A stretch of DNA of 64,000 bases from Salvelinus alpinus (GCF_045679555.1 NC_092098.1:13902538-13966537); one strand, 5' to 3'; shown: positions 21,992-54,420, numbered from the stretch's first letter. The notes: generated by a model from the letters alone, not told the origin. Made by a program: numbers and translations.

Positions 21992-24900
21992 TTATTTGCT
22001 CTCTTTAACAGTTTGTCTCCACTTCCACAGTTCCTCAATGGTCTGAAAAAGATTGGGGGAAAATATTTATTAAAGCATAATCATAACTGTGTAACTGTCA
22101 GAAAACATGTCATTGATGAGAGCTCAGAACTTCTTAGAGGTATTGGTGTTTTTCCTCATTGCTGATCAAAACCAAAATAGTCTTCATTGCTCTTTAGGGG
22201 TGTTACGATTCCCTGACAGCACTGCGGTCATTCATTTCCCAAACATTCAATTTAACCTGTGTTCTTGACAAACATGATGTCCCGGAGCAGCATTAACATA
22301 CCTTGGTTTCTGTGACTTTGAAGCAGTTCTTCAAAAAGCTCTCAAACTTGGGCTGGAGTTTAGGCAACTTCCCTCCCTGAAATAGCAAGACTTGACATTA
22401 GTCTAGATATTCAGAAGTGTCCCTAGTCTTTCAGTTAACAGTTCTTTAGCACACATAGGATAAGATCAGCTAATCACTGTAAGAAGGCCTGTGTATTTCC
22501 AGATCATATAATACACATGAATTTTCTCATAATCCAACAGACACCAACCTTCTCCACAGTCGCCATCAACTTGACCTTGAGCTCAGAAACATTGAGACCT
22601 GGTTTGGGGGTCTGGGGAGTTTTGGCGGTTGCTTTGGGGGTCTGTCCATTTTTAGGAGTCTGTCCACCCTTGCTGTCAGGCGTCTTTGCCTGTGAAAACC
22701 AGACAAATTGTTAGACAAGACATGTAACATGACTAACACACATCACTACAATAATGCTCTCAGAAACAGAAGTGGCCAGCTTTAGTCTCAGTCTTTTGGT
22801 AAGCAGTGTTGAAAATGCGTCAGTAGATCATCAGCTCAACAAATATCATCCTCGACTAGATGCCATGTTATAGTAGGGCAAAAGATGTGCAAGAAGACTA
22901 ACCTGTTTTCCGGCTGGTGTGTTGGCTTTAGAGCCCTTTCCGCTGTGGGCAGGAGTCTGAGGTTTGGCAGGAGTCTGAGGTTTGGACGGAGTCTTCTTAG
23001 CCTGATAAAAACAGCAAGGTTTCTTGTGACATTTTCTACACTTTCTCAAGGGCAGAATGAGTAAAGGTTTAAATAAAATTCACTCACCTTAACAGGAGAT
23101 TCTTCAGCCTCACTCTCTTCATCCTCGTCATCATCATCCCTAAAGAGGAGTCACATGTTACAACTCAACTCTTTATAAAATCTCAGCGAGGAGCAGGTGC
23201 TTTAGTCAGACTTACTCATCGTCATCATCCTCGTCGCCAACATCCATCTTCATCTTTTTCTGTGAAAGGGAGATAGGGAAGGACATGGTTAGGGGCATGG
23301 CGGTGAGGATGTGTGTAGCAAGAGCAAAGACTGGGAACATTCTAAGAAATGGAAGTGGCCAACTTTAGTCTCAGTCTTTTGGTAAGCAGTGTTGAAAATG
23401 CTTCAGTGGATCATCAGCTCAACAAATATCATCTTTGACTACAGAGGCCAACGCAACAGTAACGCAGCAGATATGTACACTGTGACCAGTGATTTTCCAG
23501 CCGGCGTGTTGGCTTTAAGGCCAGTAGTCGGGACTAACCTGAGATTTAAGAGCCGGTGCTGATGCAGGCCTTTTTTTGGACGTTTGTACCTCTTCTTCCT
23601 CTTCATCGTCTTCATCCTCGTCAAAAGACTGATCTCCTCCCATCACTGGTGGAATGATTTCGGTTAACTTTGAATAGATCGGCTACATTCTCCATATAAG
23701 GGAATGGTCATCTTCAGTCTCAGTCTTTTGGTAAGCAGTGTTGAAAATGCGTCAGTAAATCAGCTCAACAAATATCATCTTCGACAACAGATGCCATGGC
23801 AGCACTAAAGAAACCATGGGAACAACACTGTCCTATAACAAACTCATACTCACTGACAAGATGCTGGCCACTGATGTGGATTGGCCCGGAACCAGCCTTG
23901 AGACGGAAAACTGCTGGGGGTGTGATTGCGAACCCACCAAGACACACCTGCAAGACACAATTAACCTGTTACTTAGCGCTAGGGGTCAGAATTGTTTTTT
24001 CCCTTTCAAATAACATAACCAACGTAAACGAAAATTCGCGCTGGCCCAGATCGTAGAATATGCATATAATTTACAGATTAGGATAGAAAACACTCCAAAG
24101 TTTCCAAAACTGTCAAAATATTGTCTGGTAGAAAAATAATGTTTATTCTGCAAGCGAAATCCTGAGAAATTAACCCGGAAGTGATATATCTATATCTATA
24201 TATAAAAAAAAAAATAATAATATTTGTTTCCTTTCCCCTCTAACCTCCATTTAAAGGGGTATCAACCAGATTCTTTTTCCAATGCCTTCCTCAGGCTGTG
24301 ACCAGGCTTTAGACAGTTTCAGGCTTTTATTTTGAAAAAATGAACAAGATTTATAGATTTATATATATATATAAAAAAAGGATTGTTTCTACGACCATTT
24401 CGGATACTTTTGGGGATTTGTCGAACGGAACACGGCTTTTGTTTTCTCAAAATATCGCGCAAACTAAATGGCGGTGTTTTGTGATAAAAGTAAATTTATC
24501 GAACAAAAATAACATTTGTTGTGTAACTGGGAGTCTCGTGAGTGGAAACACCCAAAGATTATCAAAGGTAAATGATTAATTTGATTGCTTTTCTTACTTT
24601 CGTGACCAAGCTAATATAAGGCTAAACTGTTATAGCATTGAAAGCTACACTCACAAAGCTTGGATTTCTTTCGCTGTAAAATATATTTAAAAAATCTGAC
24701 ACGATAGGTGGATTAACAACAAGCTAAACTGTGTTTTGGTATATTTCACTTGTGATTGCATGATTATAAATATTTTGAGTAATAATTTTTTGGTGTGGAA
24801 ATTTTCATCTTCCTTTCAGGACCGGAATGAGGCTGTAGTTTTTTTTCATCATAACACGCAACCCAAAGGGCGTTTTTTGTGTGATAAAAGTAATATTTAT

Positions 24901-26899
24901 CGAACAAATAGAAGATTTGTTGTGTAACTGGGAGTCTCGGGAGTGGAAACGTCCGAAGATTATCTAAGGTAAGCGATGAATGTTATTGCTTTTCACACTT
25001 TCGTGACCATGCTAATTTGGGGTTAGCTGATGTAGCATTGAAAGCTACACTCACAAAAGCTTGGATTTCTCTCGCTGTAAAATATATTTAAAAAATCTGA
25101 CACGATAGGTGGATTAACAACAAGCTAAACTGTGTTTTGGTATATTTCACTTGTGATTGCATGACTATAAATATTTTTTAGGAATATTTTTGAATTTGGC
25201 GCCCTGCAATTCAGCGGTTGTTTAGGTAAGTGAACCCGTATTCTGTATCGGTAGATCAGGGAAGTTAACATTAACTCTACACAGGCCATACAACCACAAT
25301 CCCTCACTCAGGGATGGCACAGAAGTATTGATGATACTCTATGTCTGACTACTCACACTTGGCAGGGTGGAGGGTTTGAGTGAAGCCAGCACAGCCTTAA
25401 CCTTCTGACCCTCTGTGTCCTGTCCTTCCACCTCCACGATGTGCAGCTCATCCTTGGTGCTGAGGTCCACACACAGCTAAGAGCAATCAACAAGAGACAC
25501 CAAGTTTAGAAATTGTTTCTCATTTCTATGAGGAAAAACAGATATCTGGAAAGTAATATATATTTTATTCTGCAGAAAGACAGCTGTAACACTCACCATT
25601 CTTAAGTCTAGCTGGTGCTCAAAGTCATCCTCTTCTGGGTTGAAAACAACATCCTTCCCAGATTTCAACTCGCACCCTGTTGAGAAAAAGTCAATTTAGA
25701 AAGGGGAAATTGGGTGAGGCATTGCTATCAGCAAAGGGATTCAACTTTGGGGTGTGCAACATGTGGGATGACATGGTGTGGTTTCAAGCCTTTTTTTGAG
25801 ACAGTTAAAAAGCTGATACAAAAAGACTCAATAGAATACTAATATTTTTATTACTTTGGCTGGAGAAAGAACCTGCACTCAAACCGGTACTGAGGGAACC
25901 CTGGACATCTCCTTAAACGGTAGACTGAGGTGAGGCAAACGTGGGCCACCAACCCACGTGGTTGAATGCGCACGTGCACCCTCAGCATGTCAATGAAACT
26001 AGCTAGCCAACTAGGTAGGTAGACAGGCTATTAAGCAACCATTTTTTGGGTCGCTTAACTACACAATTCACAAAGACACATGCCACGTTTTATAAAAATT
26101 AAAATGTCCAATCTGGAACCGTTACCCCCAAATCACTGACAAAGCATGCCATGATCAATGCACTTCAAATACTACCTCCATAAAGTGGAATCATTATAAA
26201 CAACTTTAGCCAACACTAGAAATTTAAGCAATGTTCACAAATTCGTGTTGCGCTGCATGGACATTATCTAGAGGGCCTTGTGCGCCATCTTTAAATAAAG
26301 CACGTGTTGAGAAATTTGATACGCATGGAGGAGTACCTAGCTAGTGAGAATCTAATGTCCATCACAAATAAGTCTGGCCCAGTTAACGTTAACACAACAC
26401 ATACAAATCAACCGGGACACCAAGACCCTCAAAACATCACTCGACAAATTTGGTCTCAAGATGCTTGACTAGCTAGCTAGGATGGCTAGCCAACTAAAAT
26501 TAGCTCACATGTGCTAACTATCGGCTAGCTGGCTAACGTTAGCTAAGTTGATATCTCGTGGATAAACTTCAGAGTTGACATCTGGGTAAGCAAGTTCCAT
26601 TACCAAATAGTGTAATGCAATGGTATTTAGACCATACGTTGATGAAACTCCGACATGTCCCCCATTAAAGCTACAACTAACGTCAGTGGTAAAGTTATCT
26701 AATTGTGCTAATATTAGCTAGCTGTACCTCGTGTTACTTGTGTCTGATGAACATCATTTTTTTCTCGATACAGTAGCTAGCTTACTGATATGTTTATTAA
26801 AATAAACGTTATTCCGAAAAACTATTGTTAGTTCAAATAGAGTATCTCACCATAGAGAAAGGTCTGTGGTCCCATTTGTTCTTCGTCCAGACCGTTCAT
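21992..26899 (-). CDS. npm1: Nucleophosmin (NPM1/B23), nucleolar histone chaperone
   Basis: Eleven coding exons on the minus strand: 26899-26851, 25676-25597, 25476-25357, 23947-23854, 23645-23539, 23259-23216, 23139-23088, 23001-22903, 22689-22549, 22376-22302, 22042-21992. Total 912 bp, 303 aa (human 294); all junctions are GT-AG and phases agree. Residues 17-114 form the pentameric core with the conserved [13 protein letters not shown] end. Two acidic tracts follow (about 122-132 and 156-179), then a basic linker rich in TP motifs (183-250). The C-terminal helical domain ends ELWKWRQ, keeping the two tryptophans (W293, W295) that hold human NPM1 in the nucleolus. The protein chaperones histones and ribosomal proteins during ribosome assembly. 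Introns 4, 5, 8 and 10 carry C/D snoRNA candidates, fitting a ribosome-biogenesis host gene. Confidence 0.97.
22119..22193 (-). ncRNA. C/D-box snoRNA candidate in npm1 intron 10 (18S guide)
   Basis: 75 nt on the host strand, 76 nt upstream of the intron's 3' splice site, the usual spacing for intronic C/D snoRNAs. A perfect 5-bp terminal stem AGAGC (22193-22189) / GCUCU (22123-22119) encloses a C box AUGAAGA (one change from RUGAUGA) and a D box CUGA (22127-22124). The 13 nt just before the D box (22140-22128) are complementary to AACUUCUUAGAGG, which I recall as a conserved 18S rRNA segment. By the D+5 rule the target is the second U of AACUU. From memory this would be human 18S U1442, the SNORD61 site, so it may be a SNORD61 homologue in a different host. 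Confidence 0.7.
22783..22858 (-). ncRNA. C/D-box snoRNA candidate, copy A, npm1 intron 8
   Basis: 76 nt, 93 nt before the 3' splice site. Terminal stem UAGUC (22858-22854) / GACUA (22787-22783) is perfect. A C-like box GAUGAUA (22850-22844) and a D box CUGA (22791-22788) sit inside it; an internal CUGAUGAU and a second CUGA could serve as C' and D'. Upstream of the D box, 22806-22793 reads CUGCUUACCAAAAG. Its first 13 nt are complementary to UUUUGGUAAGCAG, a conserved large-subunit rRNA segment as I recall it. The C box is not canonical, the weakest point of the call. Probably the parent copy. Confidence 0.68.
23366..23441 (-). ncRNA. C/D-box snoRNA candidate, copy B, npm1 intron 5
   Basis: 76 nt, same organisation as the intron 8 copy: stem UAGUC/GACUA, C-like box GAUGAUA (23433-23427), D box CUGA (23374-23371) and the identical rRNA-antisense element (23389-23376). 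It lies 106 nt before the 3' splice site. Its upstream flank includes a decayed piece of exon 8, so it arose by duplication of the exon 8-intron 8 segment. Confidence 0.66.
23492..23517 (-). pseudogene. Fossil fragment of npm1 exon 8 within intron 5
   Basis: The minus strand matches the 3' end of exon 8 (22929-22903 region) closely: both encode KANTPAGK-like residues. Here the donor has been lost, with the GTTAGT of intron 5 lying upstream instead. It sits about 50 nt before snoRNA copy B, the same spacing as between exon 8 and copy A. Confidence 0.65.
23715..23787 (-). ncRNA. C/D-box snoRNA candidate, copy C, npm1 intron 4
   Basis: 73 nt, 69 nt before the 3' splice site. The rRNA-antisense element, D box (23723-23720) and C-like box (23779-23773) are kept. 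The terminal stem is weakened (UUGUC/GACUG, three pairs plus a wobble) and three bases including part of the internal C'-like box are deleted. It may be a diverging or dying copy. Confidence 0.55.
23960..25200. repeat. Dispersed repeat with internal tandem duplication, npm1 intron 3
   Basis: Two arms of about 400 bp (about 24475-24780 and 24875-25180) align with an offset of 400-401 bp, sharing stretches such as GTGTAACTGGGAGTCTCG and GACACGATAGGTGGATTAAC. The left part resembles a repeat common in salmonid genomes. Class unknown; no protein coded. Confidence 0.6.
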
Positions 26900-27000
26900 T
26901 TTCTTTGCTGAGACAGGGCACTTCGAAGATAATGAAAAACTGACAGGCCCTCTCACTACGCAGACACTCTACCCGGGCTCAATCGCCACGCCTTCTTTCT
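26900..27000 (-). promoter_or_regulatory. Putative npm1 5' UTR and promoter-proximal region
   Basis: Minus-strand sequence before the npm1 ATG (26899-26897). It is CG-richer than its surroundings. A TOP-type start would be expected for a snoRNA host, but I cannot place the cap site. Confidence 0.3.
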
Positions 27001-27124
27001 TCTTCTATTGTATTATGGCATTCCGCAAACACACATAGGTGCATGCTGCCACCTACTATGTGGGGTGAAAATCTGGCGAACTTCAACGCAGAAAAAAAAC
27101 ACGGAAATAGGGATAAATCAAATC

Positions 27125-27316
27125 GTACTGCGTATACGTGCTAGAGGTGTCACTACAGAACCTGGTTCGATTCCAGGCTGTATCACAACTGGCCGTGATT
27201 TGGAGGCCCATGGGGCGGCGAACAAATTGGCCCAGCGTCGTCCAGGTTAGAGTTTGGCAGTCATTGTAAATAAGAATTTGTTCTTAACTGACTTGCCTAG
27301 TTAAATAAATATAAAC
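27125..27316 (+). mobile_element. tRNA-derived SINE
   Basis: Contains a perfect pol III B box GGTTCGATTCC at 27164-27174 in a tRNA-like head, a body with GGCCCAGCGTCGTCC, and the tail TTCTTAACTGACTTGCC with AGTTAAATAAAT that it shares with other repeats in the window (28883-28937). Typical of salmonid SINEs. Not a working tRNA gene. Confidence 0.75.
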
Positions 27317-27417
27317 ATTCACCATAAGTCACAAATAAATCCATGCTCTGTAAATATACTCAACATAGCTCGTAAATAAAACTAAAATTTGAACTAATGC
27401 AGAACAATGTGAGCAAA

Positions 27418-27868
27418 TGGCTTGCTTCCGACGCTAAGCAGGTTTGGTCCTGGTTGGTCCCTGGATGGGAGACCAAATGCTCCTGGAAGTGTTGTTGGAG
27501 GGCCAGTAGGAGGCACCCTTTCCTCTAGTCTTAAAAAATATCCCAATGCCCCAGGGCTATGATTGGGGACATTGCCCTGTGTAGGGTGCAGACTTTTGGA
27601 TGGGATGTTAAACAGGTGTCCTGACTCTCTGTGGTCACTAAAGATCCCATTGCACTAATTGTAAGAGTAGGGGTGTCAACCCCAGTGTCCTGGCTAAATT
27701 CCCAATCTGGCCCCATACCATCATGGTCACCTAATCATCCCCAGCTTTCAATTGGCTCATTCATCCCCCCTCCTGTCCCCTGTAACTATTCCCCAGCTTG
27801 TTGCTGTAAATGAGAATGTGTTCTCAGTCAACTTACCTGGTAAAATAATGGTTAACTAAATAAAAACA
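27418..27868 (+). mobile_element. 5S rRNA-derived SINE (SINE3 class)
   Basis: The head (about 27422-27490) matches the 3' two thirds of 5S rRNA: GCTAAGCAGG, TCCTGGTTGGT and GGATGGGAGACC in order. A long core follows, then the 3' tail TTACCTGGTAAAATAATGG with TAACTAAATAAA. Known SINE3-type elements have this plan. The copy is 5'-truncated in the 5S part. Confidence 0.75.
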
Positions 27869-31417
<3,549 letters not shown>

Positions 31418-31429
31418 GAACACAACATA

Positions 31430-33316
31430 TTCTCTAAAACATTTTATTGATAGCATTTGCACTGTACAACATAACATGAAAGCTGAAACTCTCTCCAATC
31501 TAAATCTTTCCATCGGTCCCAGTCTGAGATAGTTTTGTATGAGGTGCACCTGTTGCTTACATTTTCTATTCATATTGTTTTGCCCCTTTGAAACCCGGAG
31601 CTAAACTAATTCAATATATTTACCATCTTGCACACTGAGGAGGAACTGACAAAGTCAACACAAATGAGTAATTCCTTGAAGAAAAATAATAATTGTTCGA
31701 CATTAGAAGAGTGGTGGCTTTGAGTGGTGGCTTTTTTTTAGCTAACTACTGTGTCTCAGTGTCTCTCCATACCTTTGTTTTACTGACACATTCCCTCTCT
31801 CCATAATAATACTTAGTTCACATTTCTGTTTTCCTCAATGGGTTTAGACACATATATACTGTAAATGTACACTTCAACAGATAAGTCACACCATTCACAT
31901 TGCATTACGCAGATGGTCATTTCCCATCATTAGATAGATCCAGCCAACATACAAGATTATGTATCATCATAGTCATAAACCAAGTCTATTGGGTGTATTT
32001 GTAAGCACACATTATAACAGGCATCCGTCAGGGACAGACAGACAACTACAGGAATAGACGGGAGAGCGACAGCAAAGCCAACACAGAGGTACGGAGGTCA
32101 CCACGACAATAGTAAAACAGACACGACATATGACACTTAAACCCAACAAATAATACATTCGGACAACCTCATATTTTACAGCATAAACACGTTAATAAAT
32201 AAGTAGATAAGTAGATCATATTGGTCCATAAATCATTCACTGGACGCATGAGTTAAATACAGAGGTCAAGAGGTTATTAAAGGTCCATGTCCTGGTCAAG
32301 CACATGGATGGTCGGGCGCATAGAGTAGAATCACGATTCTATTTCTATGGTAGGGAGGAAGGGATCCCTCTGGGTCAAGCATGCATCTATTTTGGCAAAA
32401 AGAACAAAGTCAAAAGAACCCAAAGTAGCCCAGTGTAGTTTCCGGAGGTAGGGTTTCCACATATTAAGCGGGGAGCAGCTTAATAGGTTTGAGTCTTCTC
32501 AGCTGTTTCACACTTCAGTCTGTGTTGTATGATCATCTGATTTACAAACCTTCATGTCACATAAAAAGGCAGAAAGCATTATCCAGATAATTCATCTGCA
32601 TGCTCCCGGGCTCAGCAATATGACAATCAAGTCCAGGGGTCTCTCAGCAGCCAGGTCGTTCAAGATTGACGTCGAAATTTGACGTGAGGACGTTAGGAAA
32701 TGCCTTCAAAACTGGCCGCTAGGGGCAACAGGGAGCGCTATTACCATCAAGTAGGCTTGGGTAATCCCGTGACTCTGGATCAGAAGGTTGCGTGTTTGAT
32801 CACAGTCTTGGATATTGGTTTTACATTTTTAATTTTAAACCCTATCCCAAACCTTAACCCTTACCTTAACCATTCAGAATGAGTGCCTAAACTTAACCCT
32901 TAACTTCTAAATTTGATGTTTGGAGAAATGGAACGATACAGAGCAGCATGAGCAAACAAAAACACTTCGAAATTTGACGTTTTGAGAACGTGGATGAATG
33001 TCTAATTCTGCAGTGAGACTGTGAGAGCTTGTTGCTCTCAGCTGGTCATTTGGGTGGTTCTGGCTTCCTCTGATCCATACAACAGCATGGAGCCAGGCAG
33101 AGACAGTATTTGGCAAACACATGGACGCTGACAAGTTAGATGAGAGGATGAGAGAGATAGACATACATACACATTCATCCAATCTGACAGACACACACAG
33201 ATAAACAAACACGCGTGCGCGGACGTACGCACAGGAACGCACGGACTGAAGCACACACACAGAATTCTCTCTCGTTTTTTTAACTGTCTCTCTCCTTCCT
33301 TCCACCAGCTCCCTTT
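31430..33316 (-). other. Putative kcnip1 3' UTR
   Basis: Minus-strand DNA after the kcnip1 stop. An AATAAA on the minus strand lies in 31440-31447, just before the CA microsatellite. The length of about 1.9 kb is inferred. It contains the retroposon at 32672-32980. Confidence 0.4.
32672..32980. mobile_element. Retroposed repeat with 14-bp target duplication
   Basis: Identical 14-bp direct repeats TCGAAATTTGACGT flank it (32672-32685 and 32967-32980). The 281-bp body has a B-box-like AGGTTGCGTGTTTGATC and a CTTAACC-rich segment. This fits a tRNA-like SINE moved by target-primed reverse transcription. Family not identified. Confidence 0.6.
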
Positions 33317-51699
<18,383 letters not shown>

Positions 51700-52280
51700 G
51701 TTGTCGACGTGGAAACCCGCCTGTTCAAACAAACTGAGGACTGAGCAGTCCTCCTCTCTCTATGGCTTTCTCCCGCTCTATATCTCTGAATAAGCCTCTG
51801 CCCTCCTCCTGTCTCTTCTCTGTCTGGTCCACGTTGGGTCTCTCTATGGTGATGCCCCTGCTCTTTTGCCGTCGTTTCTGAGTGAACGAGAAATTGCTCA
51901 AATTCTCCTTCCCCAAACGCACACAAGCTGCTCATGCTTCTCCATGCCCCTCCCACCCTGCTCTCATTCACTCCTCGGTCACCCCACTCTCTTTTTCCCT
52001 GTCTTTCACTCTTCACCCCCACCTCCCTCTTCCATCCTTCCCTCCCTCTCTCCTCATACCTTGTTGTTATGCAGTGTCAGTAATTGTTGCTGTGCTCACA
52101 TCTCCAGACTAGTGAATGGTATGGATATAGAGTATGTCAGGCTGAGAGTGATCCCTACTACCCACATTCACTATGCTACTTCATCTTCTCTCCTTCTTAC
52201 GTTCCCTCCATGTCTACTCTATGACAGGGTGGAATATCTAAAGCTAAGTGGCCTCTCATCTTGCTGCATTAGAGCTCTCT
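51700..52280 (-). promoter_or_regulatory. Putative kcnip1 5' UTR and promoter region
   Basis: Minus-strand DNA before the exon 1 ATG, with purine-rich stretches (pyrimidine on the plus strand at 51940-52060). No clear TATA box. Open frames here are shadows of exon 1. Confidence 0.35.
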
Positions 52281-53010
52281 AGATAGTACCATCAGAAAGT
52301 ATTCACACCACTAAAATGGTTTTCATTGATTTTTTTTTGTCAACGATCTACACAAAATACAAATGTTAACATTTGTAATGAAAATATGAAAAACAAATAT
52401 TCAACCCCCTGAGTGGCATGTCAGAATCACTTTTGGCAGCGATTACAGCTGTGTGTCTTTCTTCTTAAGTCTCTAAGAGCTTTGCACACCTGGATTGTAT
52501 AATATTTGCACATGTTCTTTTGAAAATTCTTCAAGCTCTGTCAACTTGGTTGTTGATCATTGCTAGACAGTCATTTTCAAGTCTTGCCATATATTTTCAA
52601 GCAGATTTAAGTCCAAACTGTAACTAGGCCACTCAGGAACATTCAATGTCGTCTTAATAAGTAACTCCAGTGTATATTTGGCCTTGTGTTTTAGGTTATT
52701 CTCCTGTGAATGGTGAATTTGTCTCCCAGAGTCTGTTGGAAAGCAGACTGAACCAGGTTTCACTCTAGGATTTAGCCTGTGCTTAGCTCTATTCCATTTC
52801 TTTTTATGATAAAAAACTCCCTAGTCCTTGCCGATGTCAAGAATACCCATAACATGGTGCAGCCTCCACCATGCTTGAAAAAATGAAAAGTGGTACGGTA
52901 CTATGGGGCGAGGTGTGTGTGTGTGTGTGTGTCCCTTAATTCTCAGAAAAACCACAAGATGTCCCCCTAAAAAAATTATACAGTTCCTCTGGCTGCCACT
53001 AGTCTTGATC
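52281..53010 (-). mobile_element. Tc1-like transposon remnant
   Basis: Left end TACCATCAGAAAGTATTCAC. The minus strand carries the transposase C-terminus with LNVPEWPSYSLDLNLLENIW (family form [13 protein letters not shown], so the key region is mutated). The right inverted repeat is not visible. Confidence 0.65.
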
Positions 53011-53294
53011 AATTACAAACTACCTCTGTTTCATCAACATTTTTGAAGTCATTCCATCTAAATGATTTTGAGGTACATTTATCAAATGTTTTGTCATTTA
53101 GAAAAAGGTAATTTAGGTTAGTATGATGGGGTCAAGAGGACCCCTCCCCCCACAATGGGGTGAGATGGCCCCTTATGGTTGATCATTTGTTTCTTAGTCA
53201 ATCTGAGATAAAATAATTTAGTCAATCTGAGATAAAATAAATACTAGTCAGCTAGTTAGCATAGGGTAATGTCTGCTAGCATAGCCAGATAACC

Positions 53295-53660
53295 CCCAGT
53301 TAGCAGGGTTAGAATTAGGGTTAGGGGTCAGAGTTAAAATAGGGGCCAGGGTTAGGGTCAGAATAGGTGTTAGGGTTAGGGTCAGAATAGGGGTTAGGGT
53401 CAGAATAGGGGTTAGGGTTATTGTCAGAATATGGGTTAGGGTTAGGGTCAGAATAGGTTAGGGCTATTGTAAGGAATAGGGGTTAGGTTTAGGGTCAGAA
53501 GGTTAGGGTCAGAATAGGGGTAAGTGTTAGGGTCAGAATAGGGGTTAGGATTAGGGTCAGGAGGTTATGGTGAGAATAGGGGATAGGGTTAGAATAGGGG
53601 TTAGGGTTAGAAGGTTAGGGTCAGAATAGCGGTTATTGTTAGGGGTCAGAATAGGGCAGG
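53295..53660 (+). repeat. TTAGGG-containing interstitial minisatellite
   Basis: Roughly 15-20 diverged copies of GGGTTAGGGTCAGAATA-like units, in which the vertebrate telomere hexamer TTAGGG recurs, sometimes twice in tandem. Confidence 0.85.
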
Positions 53661-53689
53661 GCATTAACTGCATATGCTTTTAATGTGCA

Positions 53690-54420
53690 ACCCAAAACCC
53701 TGAGGCCCTGCCGAGACAAGCAGGTCAAAAGCCCAGGCCACAGCCATCTGGGTGGGTTACCAATCTCTTTCGAATGTGACCTGGTGAGTCATATCCCAGA
53801 AATGAAAAGAGCCCTCGGCTGTCCGGAAACTGGCCTTTGACCTGGCGGAGAGGACAGGAATCCAAAACACATTCAGCAAAGAAAGGTGGTTGGCAGGCAT
53901 AGACTTGTTTTACAGCTTTATGAAGCAGCACCCAGAATTATCCATCCGTATCCCACAAAAAAACTGTCTGGTTTGAGCTGTTGGCTTCACCCCCATTATG
54001 ACCTCTACCCCTACCACAACCTCTGCCACAACCTCCACCCCACAGCCTAGCCAGCACCCACAGATCTCCAGTGACCTTACTCCGAACGTTGTCAAGAAAA
54101 AAAATAAACGTCAACACAAATTCTCTGAAAAATATAGTAACGTATAGAGTGATTAGAAAGAAGTGTTTGCTCAACCAATGCTCATGCGTTTTTGTTGTTG
54201 TTTATTTGTTTGTTTCTTTTTGTTTAAAGTACCAGTTCTACAATGACTAACAGTGGCAGAGGTAATAGGCCAAGGATACAGAAAGGCGAGGCCTCGGAAA
54301 AGAAAGGCTGAGTCGGCAACAGTCCTGAAAGCCTCACCCCACAAAATGTTCCTGGAGGACAAGGCAAAAAAAATGACTCCGTGTTACCCAAATCAGGGAT
54401 GTGTTGTGTTGTATTTGCCA
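53690..54420 (+). pseudogene. Decayed transposase with CENP-B-like helix-turn-helix
   Basis: Readable on the plus strand in several frames: FECDLVSHIPEMKRAL (about 53768), then after a frameshift RKLAFDLAERTGIQNTFSKE and FYSFMKQHPELSIRIPQ (about 53825-53955), and later KRKAESATVLKASPHKMFLE (about 54297-54357). This order resembles fish pogo/Tigger-like transposase genes. Stops and frameshifts show it is dead. Confidence 0.5.

Noticed and set aside
27125-27316. tRNA gene
   Set aside because: A good B box is present but no cloverleaf; the tail and body are those of a SINE.
27418-27490. 5S rRNA gene
   Set aside because: Only the 3' part of 5S is present, diverged, and followed by a SINE core and tail.
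53295-53660. True telomere or chromosome end
   Set aside because: Units are diverged and interspersed with TCAGAATA, and unique DNA continues on both sides.
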